Of a stretch of DNA of 5,754 nucleotides, positions 1-5,741 are shown in pieces. The stretch covers positions 1-5,754 of the forward strand of contig JAWVZB010000150.1 in the NCBI GenBank assembly GCA_033722375.1, given 5' to 3'. The translations under genes were made by a program, and so were the position numbers. The stretch comes from JAWVZB01 sp033722375. GTDB lineage: Bacteria > Actinomycetota > Nitriliruptoria > Nitriliruptorales > Nitriliruptoraceae. Under the pieces are notes generated by a model. The model was not told the origin of the DNA. It saw only the letters and a list, made by a program, of their open reading frames with translations, and searched no databases. Position 1 is the first letter of the stretch, and the number at the start of each line of letters is the position of its first letter.

Positions 1-1231
1 GCAGCCGGTTCACGCTCAGGTAGCCGGCGCCGCCGCAGGCCTCGCGGCACTCCTGGATGGTGTCGGTGGCGTGCCAGGTCGTGGTCGCCTTGACGCCGGC
101 GGCGAGCGCTTCGAGCCGGCGCTTCTCGTCCTCGGGGTAGGCGTCGAGGTCGCTGAAGGCCTCGTCCAGCTTCTCGACCAGGGCCTCCTGGGCGAAGTGA
201 AGCGCGTAGGTCTTCGCGAGCCGGGGCAGCAGCCGTCGTTGGTGCTGGAGGAAATCGAGGATCACGACCTCCTCACCGGTCGAGGGGTCCTCGAACTGCC
301 GGCGTGCGAGGCCGTACTTGATCGCGATGGTCAGTGCGACCTTCGAGGCGCTGACGGCGGCCCCTGAGACGCTGATGCGTCCCTGTACGAGCGTCCCGAC
401 GGTGGTGAAGAACCGTTTGGTGTCGTTCTCGATCGGGCTCGAGTACATCCCCTCGACGTCGACCTGGCCGTAGCGGTCGAGTAGCGCCTCGCGGGGGACG
501 CGCACGTGATCGAAGCTGATGCGGCCGTTGTCCACCCCGTTCATCCCGGCCTTGTGCCCGCAGTCCTCGATCGCGATGCCGTCCAGCACCTCGTCGCCAT
601 CACGGATCGGCACCAGGAACGCGTGGACGCCGTGGTTCTCGCCGCGGGTGAGGAGCTGGGCGAACACGACCGCCATGTGGCCGTGGTCGGCGGCGTTGCC
701 GATGTAGTCCTTCCGCGCGTCCTCGTCAGGCGTGTTGATCACGAACTCTTCGGAGTCCGGGTCGTAGGTCGCGGTGGTGCGGACGTTCTGCACGTCCGAG
801 CCGTGACCGGTCTCGGTCATCGCGAAGCAGCCCAGCAGTTCGGCGTCCATCACCTCACGCAGGTAGCGCTCGCGATGCCCCTCATTGCCGAGGTGGAGGA
901 TCGCGCCGCCGAACAGCCCGAACTGCACGCCCGCCTTGGTCAGGAGCGACAGGTCACCGGCGCCCAGCATCTCGAAGGCCGTGACCGCCCCGCCGATGTC
1001 GCCCTCGCCGCCGTACTCCTCCGGGAACAGCAGCCGCGGCCCTTCGGTCTTCGCGATCGCCTTCAGCTGCTTGAGGACGTGCTCGCGGTACTCGTCGGTC
1101 GGGAGGTCGTGGACGGGGTGGAACAGCGGTTCCTTGGCCCGCTCGCGCACCATGTCGCGGACCTCGGCCCAGTGGCCGTCGAGGAAGGTCCGGAGCGAGT
1201 CGGCATCGGACGTGGGGTTCGTGTCGGACAC
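1..1231 (-). CDS. Acyl-CoA oxidase/dehydrogenase (ACOX-like), C-terminus beyond the window
   Basis: This flavoenzyme would oxidise acyl-CoA to trans-2-enoyl-CoA, the first step of beta-oxidation in the cytoplasm. Only the first 410 codons are present; the gene runs off the left edge. An N-terminal helical part (about 1-130) contains FPEEYGGEGDIGG (69-81). The middle beta domain carries CFAMTETGHGSDVQ (135-148), then TTATYDP and FVINTP, which resemble peroxisomal acyl-CoA oxidase more than short/medium-chain dehydrogenases. Further family-like segments are HGVHAFLVPIRD (200-211) and VDNGRISFDHVRVPRE (233-248). The visible end has ECREACGGAGYLSVNRL (394-410), the conserved glycine-rich segment; the catalytic Glu of ACOX enzymes should follow about 20 residues later, outside the window. 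Relatives are about 620-700 residues, so a third or more is missing. The GTG start is chosen because GGAG lies 7 nt upstream and the N-terminus fits. Whether electrons go to O2 (oxidase) or to ETF (dehydrogenase) cannot be decided. The gene is probably regulated through the palindrome at 1260-1277. Confidence 0.9.
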   Translation of the reverse strand, partial: MSDTNPTSDADSLRTFLDGHWAEVRDMVRERAKEPLFHPVHDLPTDEYREHVLKQLKAIAKTEGPRLLFPEEYGGEGDIGGAVTAFEMLGAGDLSLLTKAGVQFGLFGGAILHLGNEGHRERYLREVMDAELLGCFAMTETGHGSDVQNVRTTATYDPDSEEFVINTPDEDARKDYIGNAADHGHMAVVFAQLLTRGENHGVHAFLVPIRDGDEVLDGIAIEDCGHKAGMNGVDNGRISFDHVRVPREALLDRYGQVDVEGMYSSPIENDTKRFFTTVGTLVQGRISVSGAAVSASKVALTIAIKYGLARRQFEDPSTGEEVVILDFLQHQRRLLPRLAKTYALHFAQEALVEKLDEAFSDLDAYPEDEKRRLEALAAGVKATTTWHATDTIQECREACGGAGYLSVNRL

Positions 1232-1259
1232 GGGAGGGCTCCGGGAGAGGCGGGGACCG

Positions 1260-1277
1260 TTACAGCGTTCACTGTAA
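1260..1277. promoter_or_regulatory. Palindromic operator candidate upstream of the acyl-CoA oxidase gene
   Basis: The 18-bp sequence TTACAG-CGTTCA-CTGTAA has perfect 6-bp arms around a 6-bp centre. It ends 29 bp upstream of the GTG start of the acyl-CoA oxidase gene, where a promoter would be expected. Its size, AT-rich arms in very GC-rich DNA and position suit a dimeric repressor, most likely TetR- or GntR-type as is usual for fatty-acid degradation genes. The regulator is not encoded in this window, so its identity is inference. Confidence 0.5.
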
Positions 1278-1324
1278 GCGTTTGGTGGAGGGTCCGAAGC
1301 GCCCCATGTGTCCGCCCGGACATG

Positions 1325-1361
1325 GTTCGACGCCGGCCCCGTCGCGGAGCCGGCGTCGAAC
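1325..1361 (-). terminator. Strong stem-loop, probable terminator of the small membrane-protein gene
   Basis: A perfect 13-bp inverted repeat (GTTCGACGCCGGC and its complement) flanks an 11-nt loop. It begins 21 bp past the stop of the minus-strand membrane-protein gene and lies before the oxidase promoter region. There is no T-tract on either side. High-GC actinobacteria often use such U-less hairpins, so termination is plausible but not proven. It would insulate two genes transcribed in the same direction. Confidence 0.6.
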
Positions 1362-1382
1362 GTGTTGCGTCGACCAGCCGCG

Positions 1383-1715
1383 TCAGGCGGCGCGGATCGA
1401 CTGGTAGTCGGGGCCGACCTCGACCGGCGGCTCGCCGGCGCGGTGGGCGATCGCGTTGACGATCGAGCGGGTGAACTCACCGAAGGCGACGAGCACCACA
1501 CCGGTCATGACCGGGTGCATCCACTCGGTGCGCAGATCGGTGCCGAACGCGGCGAACACGGAGTAGTCGAGGGCCCACGCGACACCGATCGCGATGGCGA
1601 CGGTGAGCGTGCGGGTCAGTGCGTTGGGGAACTTGACGGGGACGACCTCGTCGAGCGTGCGGTGCACGACGGCGAGCGACAGAGCGAGCGCGATGAGCAC
1701 GATGAACGGGTACAT
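1383..1715 (-). CDS. Small membrane protein of unknown function (110 aa)
   Basis: I do not recognise the family. The 110-residue product shows three hydrophobic stretches: about 2-18 (YPFIVLIALALSLAVV), 36-57 (TLTVAIAIGVAWALDYSVFAAF) and 68-90 (PVMTGVVLVAFGEFTRSIVNAIA). The last carries polar residues (E80, R83, N87). A basic/acidic loop (HRTLDEVVPVKFP) joins the first two, and a short hydrophilic tail rich in Pro, Glu and Asp ends the protein. No signal-peptidase site is evident. The ATG at 1713-1715 is chosen over an in-frame upstream extension because a perfect AGGAGG lies 5 nt before it and the hydrophobic N-terminus starts there. The extension would add 36 polar residues across the divergent promoter region. 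The gene is divergent from the ECF sigma factor gene, making it a possible target of that sigma factor (inference). A holin-like or generic three-helix membrane protein is possible but unproven. Confidence 0.8.
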   Translation of the reverse strand: MYPFIVLIALALSLAVVHRTLDEVVPVKFPNALTRTLTVAIAIGVAWALDYSVFAAFGTDLRTEWMHPVMTGVVLVAFGEFTRSIVNAIAHRAGEPPVEVGPDYQSIRAA

Positions 1716-1831
1716 GGGGTCCTCCTGGCGGATCCCGGCGGGACCGGTTGTCCCGCGCTGTACTTCTTTGGACTCGTCGGAACCGGATCGGTTACAGGTC
1801 AAGTGGGATCTCTTCCGCGACACTCACGCGT
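1716..1831. promoter_or_regulatory. Divergent promoter region between the membrane-protein and sigma-factor genes
   Basis: These 116 bp separate two divergent starts and must hold both promoters. Visible elements are GGAACC at 1779-1784 on the plus strand, which resembles an ECF -35 box; TTGACC on the minus strand (1802 to 1797), resembling a housekeeping -35; and TGTAACC on the minus strand (1796 to 1790) followed 16 nt later by GTCC, an ECF-like pair pointing to the membrane-protein gene. A small palindrome, AACCG-GAT-CGGTT, spans 1781-1793. None has a convincing complete partner box, so no single promoter is assigned. Confidence 0.4.
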
Positions 1832-2395
1832 GTGGATGTCGAGCCGGAACTGGTGCGGGCCGTCCAGAAGGGCGAGCCCGGAGCCATGGATGCGCTGATC
1901 CGGGCCACCTACGGGCCTGTCTACGGGATGTGCGCACGCCTGCTCGGCGACCCGTCGGATGCCGCCGATGCCACCCAGGAGGTGTTCCTGCGGGTCACCC
2001 GGTCGGTCATGGCGTTCCGGGGCGAGTCCGCCTTCGGGACCTGGCTCCACCGCATCACCGTCAACGTCTGCGCGACGATGCTGCGGAAGCGCGGCGACCG
2101 CCGGGCACGCGGACAGACGGCGGGCTACGCCCCGTTCGCGGTGCCGGAGATGCACGACACCACCGTCGCCGACGAGGACACCGAAGGGCGCGTCGTGGAA
2201 CTGGACGAGGCGGGGCGGGTCGCGGAGGCGATCGCTGCCCTCTCCGACGACGACCGCGCCGTCATCACCCTCCGGGACATCGAGGGGCTGTCCACGAAGG
2301 AGACCGCCAAGTTGCTCGGGATCAGCGAGTCCGCCGCCAAGGTGCGGCTCCACCGCGCACACGCCAGACTGCGGGAGGCGATCGACGTTGGCTGA
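1832..2395 (+). CDS. ECF-subfamily RNA polymerase sigma factor
   Basis: A sigma-70 family factor of the extracytoplasmic-function type, which directs RNA polymerase to a small stress or envelope regulon. At 187 residues it has the usual ECF length. Sigma region 2 covers about 6-88, with DATQEVFLRV (46-55) in the region 2.2 core-binding position and AFGTWLHRITVNVC (67-80) in the -10 recognition part. A polar linker (about 89-127) follows. Region 4 spans about 128-184 with AIAALSDDDRAVITLRDIEG and the helix-turn-helix LSTKETAKLLGISESAAKVR (153-172), which reads the -35 box. The GTG at 1832 is chosen because the sigma-2 helix begins right after it. The only other upstream in-frame start is a TTG at 1748, which would add 28 non-conserved residues. 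No good Shine-Dalgarno precedes the GTG, so a leaderless or weakly initiated message is possible. The stop overlaps the anti-sigma gene start. There is no SnoaL-like or other C-terminal extension. Confidence 0.92.
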   Translation: MDVEPELVRAVQKGEPGAMDALIRATYGPVYGMCARLLGDPSDAADATQEVFLRVTRSVMAFRGESAFGTWLHRITVNVCATMLRKRGDRRARGQTAGYAPFAVPEMHDTTVADEDTEGRVVELDEAGRVAEAIAALSDDDRAVITLRDIEGLSTKETAKLLGISESAAKVRLHRAHARLREAIDVG

Positions 2396-2837
2396 GGACC
2401 AGTTGGCAGGAGGCGAGTTGGCTGGCGACGACCTGACGCGCAGGTGCCGGCGGGTGCAGGCGTGGCTGCCGCAGCTCGTGGACGGGTCGCTGGCGGGCTG
2501 GAAGCGGCGCCTGGCCGAGCGGCACGTCGACGGGTGCGAACGGTGCGCCGCCGAGCTCGAGCGCCAGCGCCGATTGGCTTCCGGGCTCGAGGACCTCGGT
2601 CAACGAGCCCGTGGCACGCGGGCCGAGGAACACGACCCACCGGACGAGCTGCTCGACACGATCCTGGCGCGCGCCAACGACCCCGGCATCCGCGGCCGTC
2701 TCGCGGCACCGGCGCGGGGTGCCGTGAGCGGGGCGCGCCCCGAGTACTCGCTGGCCGCGCTGGCGCTGCTCGTGGCCATCGCCTACCTCGCGTACCGGGC
2801 GGGGCGTGCGCTCCTTGAGCTCTTTGAGGAGCGCTGA
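2388..2837 (+). CDS. Zinc-finger (HC2/ZAS-type) membrane anti-sigma factor
   Basis: Likely cognate anti-sigma factor that holds the upstream ECF sigma at the membrane. The zinc-binding anti-sigma signature is clear: Cys20 in RRCRRVQAWLPQLVDGSL, then HVDGCERC, giving H-x3-C-x2-C at residues 46-53. A charged helix (AAELERQRRLASGLEDL) and a polar linker follow. One membrane helix lies near the C-terminus (YSLAALALLVAIAYLAY, about 119-135), leaving only about 14 residues (RAGRALLELFEER) outside. The total is 149 residues from TTG at 2388, with GGGAGG 8-9 nt upstream and an 8-nt overlap with the sigma gene. TTG at 2418, with AGGAGG only 4 nt before it, would give 139 residues and keep the whole zinc motif, so the start is uncertain. 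The missing outer domain means no obvious extracytoplasmic sensor; a partner protein, membrane state or zinc/redox chemistry may provide the signal (inference). Overlap and same-strand order show translational coupling with the sigma gene. Confidence 0.85.
   Translation: MAEDQLAGGELAGDDLTRRCRRVQAWLPQLVDGSLAGWKRRLAERHVDGCERCAAELERQRRLASGLEDLGQRARGTRAEEHDPPDELLDTILARANDPGIRGRLAAPARGAVSGARPEYSLAALALLVAIAYLAYRAGRALLELFEER
2808..2834. terminator. Hairpin at the end of the anti-sigma gene, possible bidirectional terminator
   Basis: An 8-bp perfect inverted repeat (GCGCTCCT and AGGAGCGC) with an 11-nt loop lies in the last codons of the anti-sigma gene. The convergent helicase gene ends only 14 bp beyond that gene's stop, so there is little other room for transcription termination. 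No T-run follows in either direction, and the hairpin could simply be a coding coincidence. Confidence 0.35.
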
Positions 2838-2851
2838 GACCGTCGGGCGGG

Positions 2852-5515
2852 CTACGCCTCGTCGAGGACCTCGAGGATGTCGTCGCCGTAGCGCTCGAGT
2901 TTGGTGGGGCCGATGCCGGTGATGTTCGCGAGCTCCCGGAGGGAGGTGGGCACGGTCTGGGCGATCTCGCGGAGCGCGCTGTCGTGGAGGATCACGAACG
3001 CTGGGAGTCCGTCCAACTGCGAACGTTCCAGGCGCCAGGCGCGGAGCCGTTCGAACCGCTCCTCCTCCTCGGGCGACAGGAGCTCGTCGTCTGCCGCCCC
3101 GCTGGTCGCGGCGCGGGTCTTCGTGGGGGAGCGGTCGGGGCGGCTGTCCTCAACGGGGCGGGCGAGCTCCTCTGGGGTCGGCGGTGTGGTCAGGTTGTCG
3201 ACGAACGGTGACGGGGCGTCACGGTTCGCCACCACCATCACCGCGTCCCGACACCGGGTCAGCGCCACGTGGAAGATGCGCCGCTCCTCCTCGGTGTCGT
3301 CGGCCAGCCGGTGGGGGAAGAGCCCCGCGTTGGCCGCCACCACCACGACGCGATCCCACTCCATCCCCTTGACGCGGTGGACCGTCGAGAGGGTGACTCC
3401 CTCGCCGGACGCGGGGACCCGCAGCACCTCGACCAGCCACTCCCGGAACGTCGCGGGGTCGGGATGGAGCGCGGCGAGTTGCTCGAGCGCGTCGAGGTCG
3501 TCGGCGTGGCTGGAACCCTCCGGCTTCCCGCGGCTCGCGTCCAGAGCCGTGACGGCGTCGTCGAGTCCGATGTCGTAGCGGATGAGCTCGAGGCACCGGG
3601 CGGTGTCCGCGCCCCCCGTGATGGCGTCACACAGCATGGCGATGTCGTCGACGTAGCCCCGGAGGCGCTTCTCGGCGCGGCCCTCCAGCACGTCGGCAAG
3701 GTCCCGCAGCGCCTGGATCGTCCACCGGCGTCGGCTCCGCAGCGGCTCCTTCAGCTTCGTGACGAGTCTCCGGGACGGCCGGCGCAAGGTCTCGAAGAGG
3801 TCGTCCCGGTCCATCCGCTCGGGATCCAGCCCAAGGCGCAGCCAGGCGAACGCGGAGCGCATCCCCGTGCGGCGCAGGACGGTGGTGTCGATCGGGGCGT
3901 TGTGGGCGATGCCGGCATGGGTGAGCGCCACCTGGGTCGGGAGCAGCGCTGCGTTGACCCGTGCGAGCACCGCCACATCGGTCGGCTCGGCTCCGTCGTC
4001 GAGCCACGCCCCGATCGTCATGGCAACACGGTCGGCCATCGAGGCCGCCTCCACCTCGGCCACCTCGATCGCGTCGGGGCCGTTCGTGCGTCCGTCGGAG
4101 GGGCGCACTGTCTTGGCGACGCGCCGCCGGTTGTGCTGCAGCAGCGTGGAGGCTCGGTCGATAACGGCGGGCGGACAGCGGTAGTTGACCTCGAGCGCGT
4201 AGGACGCCGCGCCTGGGAACAGCTCCTCGTAGTCGATGAGGTAGTCGGGGGTCGCCCCGGCGTAGCCGTAGATCACCTGGTCGTCGTCACCGACGCCGAA
4301 CACCTGCAGCGCGGGGGCAGCAGCGAGCCGGAGCAGCAGCAGGAACGCGGGGGTGAGGTCCTGGAACTCGTCGACCAGAAGATGCGTGCACGACCGTTGC
4401 ACGGAGGCGCGGAGGGCGGGGCGGGTCAGCAGCAGCTCCAAGGCGCGGTAGACCTGGTCGTCGAAGTCGGTGACGCCCCGCCGTTCCAGTTCCTCGCGGT
4501 AGCGGGGGAACATCTCCGCGAACCCGTCGACGTCGCCACGCTCGCGCTCGACGACCTCGGGGTCGCGGAGCCCCAGCCGCACCTCGGCGAGCGCCTCGAG
4601 GTAGGGCTGATAGGGATCGGTGTTCGGCACCCGGCCCGTCCGCACGAGCCGATCGAGGATCGAGCGGACATCACGCTCCTGGATCACCTGCCGTCGCTCG
4701 ACCCGGTTGCAGATCTGGAACGCCAGCGAGTGGATGGTGCGAACGTTGGCGGGAAGATCGCCGGTGCGGTCGCGCATCTCGTCGGCAGCGCGGGTGTTGT
4801 ACGCCACAGCAGTGACGAGTTCGGGTTCGATCCGCCGGTCGCGGAGCAGGTGCCGCAGCCGGGCCGTCAGGACCCGGGTCTTACCCGATCCGGCCGGGGC
4901 CAGGATCCGTGCGGGCCCCGAGCGGTGGGTGACCGCGGCGAGCTGGTCCGGTGCCAGGTCGTCGTGAAGCGGGGCGTTCTCGGTGGTCCTAAGCCGCTGC
5001 AGCAGCCGCACCGACTCGCGGTGGACGAGCGGGGCGTCGATGCCGGCGACCGGGCCGCGCGGACCGCCGTCGACCCAGGCGCCGGTGCCGTCGGGGAACC
5101 GGACATCCCGGCGGTCGTCGGGGGTGGCTCCGATGGATGCGGCGTGGTGGGTCGCGAGGTGCCACGCCGGCGCCCCGCTGCGGCAGTCGTAGTTGTTGGC
5201 CCAGGTGAGGAAGTAGAGCCGTTCCCGGTCGAAGCCGAACCCGCCGGAGAGGTCGTGGGGCGGTTCGTCACTGACCTCGGGTTCGCGGAGCGCGTCGTTG
5301 TCGACCGCCAGCTCGATGACGACCGGTTCCCGGCGGACCCACGCGCGATGGAGCCGATCGGCGACCTGGCGGGGCGCGGCCAGGACCTCCTCGTCCACCC
5401 GGATCCGGCTGGCGGTTTCGAGTTCGGGGGGTGTCGGGGCGCCCGCAGCCACGACCGCCCCGCGCCCCAGCGCGGCCGGCCCCGGGAAGCTCGCGCCTGG
5501 GGTGGTGTCCGTCAT
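2852..5515 (-). CDS. UvrD-like superfamily 1A DNA helicase with C-terminal HRDC domain
   Basis: A predicted ATP-driven 3'-5' DNA helicase/translocase for repair or replication, 887 residues. The helicase motifs are complete and in order: Q-like APDQLAAV (188-195), Walker A APAGSGKT (206-213), Ia AVAYNTRAADEM (236-247), Ib TIHSLAF (260-266), Walker B LLVDEFQDLT (379-388), III VFGVGDDDQVIYGYAGA (405-421), IV EVNYRCP (442-448), V TLSTVHRVKGMEWDRV (708-723) and VI ERRIFHVALTRCRDAV (744-759). A charged, Pro-rich linker (about 765-812) leads to an HRDC domain (about 816-885) containing RLRAWRLERSQ and ELANITGIGPTKLERYG. This resembles actinobacterial UvrD2 in layout, but it lacks the tetracysteine linker described for mycobacterial UvrD2 and has about 180 N-terminal residues before the helicase core that I do not recognise. 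The ATG is chosen as the furthest start; its Shine-Dalgarno is weak and the first 35 residues are Ala/Gly/Pro-rich, so a GTG about 39 codons in is an alternative. Exact substrate unknown. Confidence 0.93.
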   Translation of the reverse strand: MTDTTPGASFPGPAALGRGAVVAAGAPTPPELETASRIRVDEEVLAAPRQVADRLHRAWVRREPVVIELAVDNDALREPEVSDEPPHDLSGGFGFDRERLYFLTWANNYDCRSGAPAWHLATHHAASIGATPDDRRDVRFPDGTGAWVDGGPRGPVAGIDAPLVHRESVRLLQRLRTTENAPLHDDLAPDQLAAVTHRSGPARILAPAGSGKTRVLTARLRHLLRDRRIEPELVTAVAYNTRAADEMRDRTGDLPANVRTIHSLAFQICNRVERRQVIQERDVRSILDRLVRTGRVPNTDPYQPYLEALAEVRLGLRDPEVVERERGDVDGFAEMFPRYREELERRGVTDFDDQVYRALELLLTRPALRASVQRSCTHLLVDEFQDLTPAFLLLLRLAAAPALQVFGVGDDDQVIYGYAGATPDYLIDYEELFPGAASYALEVNYRCPPAVIDRASTLLQHNRRRVAKTVRPSDGRTNGPDAIEVAEVEAASMADRVAMTIGAWLDDGAEPTDVAVLARVNAALLPTQVALTHAGIAHNAPIDTTVLRRTGMRSAFAWLRLGLDPERMDRDDLFETLRRPSRRLVTKLKEPLRSRRRWTIQALRDLADVLEGRAEKRLRGYVDDIAMLCDAITGGADTARCLELIRYDIGLDDAVTALDASRGKPEGSSHADDLDALEQLAALHPDPATFREWLVEVLRVPASGEGVTLSTVHRVKGMEWDRVVVVAANAGLFPHRLADDTEEERRIFHVALTRCRDAVMVVANRDAPSPFVDNLTTPPTPEELARPVEDSRPDRSPTKTRAATSGAADDELLSPEEEERFERLRAWRLERSQLDGLPAFVILHDSALREIAQTVPTSLRELANITGIGPTKLERYGDDILEVLDEA

Positions 5516-5544
5516 CGAAGGCAGCCTACGGCCCAGCGTCCCGA

Positions 5545-5565
5545 CAGCCGGATCCAGATCCGCTG
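5545..5565. repeat. Imperfect inverted repeat between the tRNA-Sec and helicase genes
   Basis: CAG-C-CGGAT-CCAG-ATCCG-CTG can pair as an 8-bp stem with one bulged C and a 4-nt loop. It lies 30 bp upstream of the helicase start and about 58 bp beyond the tRNA 3' end. It could be an operator, a U-less terminator for the tRNA, or chance. The rest of this 107-bp gap (5516-5622) shows nothing else that I can assign. Confidence 0.3.
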
Positions 5566-5622
5566 CAGTGGTGGACGGCCCGCCCCGGCGCGGAGGAAGC
5601 GCGCACAGCGAGCAGGATCCAG

Positions 5623-5715
5623 CGGAGGCGGACGGGAATCGAACCCGCCAGGGGGCTCATCACCCCCTCAACGGTGTTGAAGACCGCGGGGCCCACCAGG
5701 TGCCCAGACGCCTCC
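5623..5715 (-). tRNA. selC: Selenocysteine tRNA, anticodon UCA
   Basis: This 93-nt class II tRNA inserts selenocysteine at recoded UGA codons. It is charged with serine by SerRS, converted by SelA and delivered by SelB (family knowledge). The anticodon arm is GCGGT-CTTCAAC-ACCGT, with anticodon TCA at 5680 to 5678 on the minus strand. A long variable arm, AGGGGG-TGATGAG-CCCCCT, has a perfect 6-bp stem. The T arm reads GGCGGG-TTCGATT-CCCGTC and the acceptor GGAGGCG/CGCCTCC, followed by discriminator G73. The D arm is GGGC-N9-GCCC, with an inner C-G pair possible beyond an A-G mismatch. CCA is not encoded; the next bases are CTG. The 13 pairs of the acceptor plus T arm form as 7+6. The usual bacterial 8+5 register would put a T opposite a C at the eighth pair. 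UCA rather than UGA, together with the 13-pair branch, argues against tRNA-Ser. An opal suppressor is unlikely. Confidence 0.9.
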
Positions 5716-5735
5716 CAGCACGTGCGTGCGCCGGA

Positions 5736-5741
5736 AGGGTA
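5736..5741 (-). promoter_or_regulatory. Possible -10 box of the tRNA-Sec promoter
   Basis: TACCCT on the minus strand fits the TANNNT pattern of actinobacterial housekeeping -10 boxes and lies 20 bp upstream of the tRNA 5' end, which suits a short leader removed by RNase P. The matching -35 box would fall past the window edge, so it cannot be checked here. Confidence 0.35.

Noticed and set aside
506..1459. A 317-codon open frame on the plus strand opposite the acyl-CoA oxidase gene
   Set aside because: It is antisense to a well-supported family protein, crosses the operator and the stem-loop, and becomes Arg-rich nonsense at its end.
1716..1823. N-terminal extension of the small membrane protein up to a start at 1823
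   Set aside because: The 36 added residues are polar, lie over the divergent promoter region, and bypass a perfect AGGAGG placed 5 nt before the internal ATG.
1748..1831. TTG at 1748 as start of the sigma factor
   Set aside because: It would add 28 residues with no sigma-factor character and push into the promoter region; the sigma-2 helix begins just after the GTG at 1832.
2852..5515. Naming the helicase uvrD2 or pcrA
   Set aside because: It has HRDC like UvrD2 but lacks the tetracysteine linker and has a long extra N-terminal region; PcrA-type enzymes lack HRDC. The exact orthology is not supported.
3269..5680. An 803-codon open frame on the plus strand opposite the helicase gene
   Set aside because: It is the mirror of GC-biased codons in the helicase. 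Its translation is rich in Gly, Arg, Val and Glu with no domain, and it even runs into the tRNA region; the minus strand has every SF1 helicase motif.
5623..5715. Reading the tRNA as tRNA-Ser because of its long variable arm
   Set aside because: The anticodon is 5'-UCA-3', which reads UGA and not a serine codon, and 13 acceptor plus T-arm pairs fit tRNA-Sec rather than the 12 of ordinary tRNAs.
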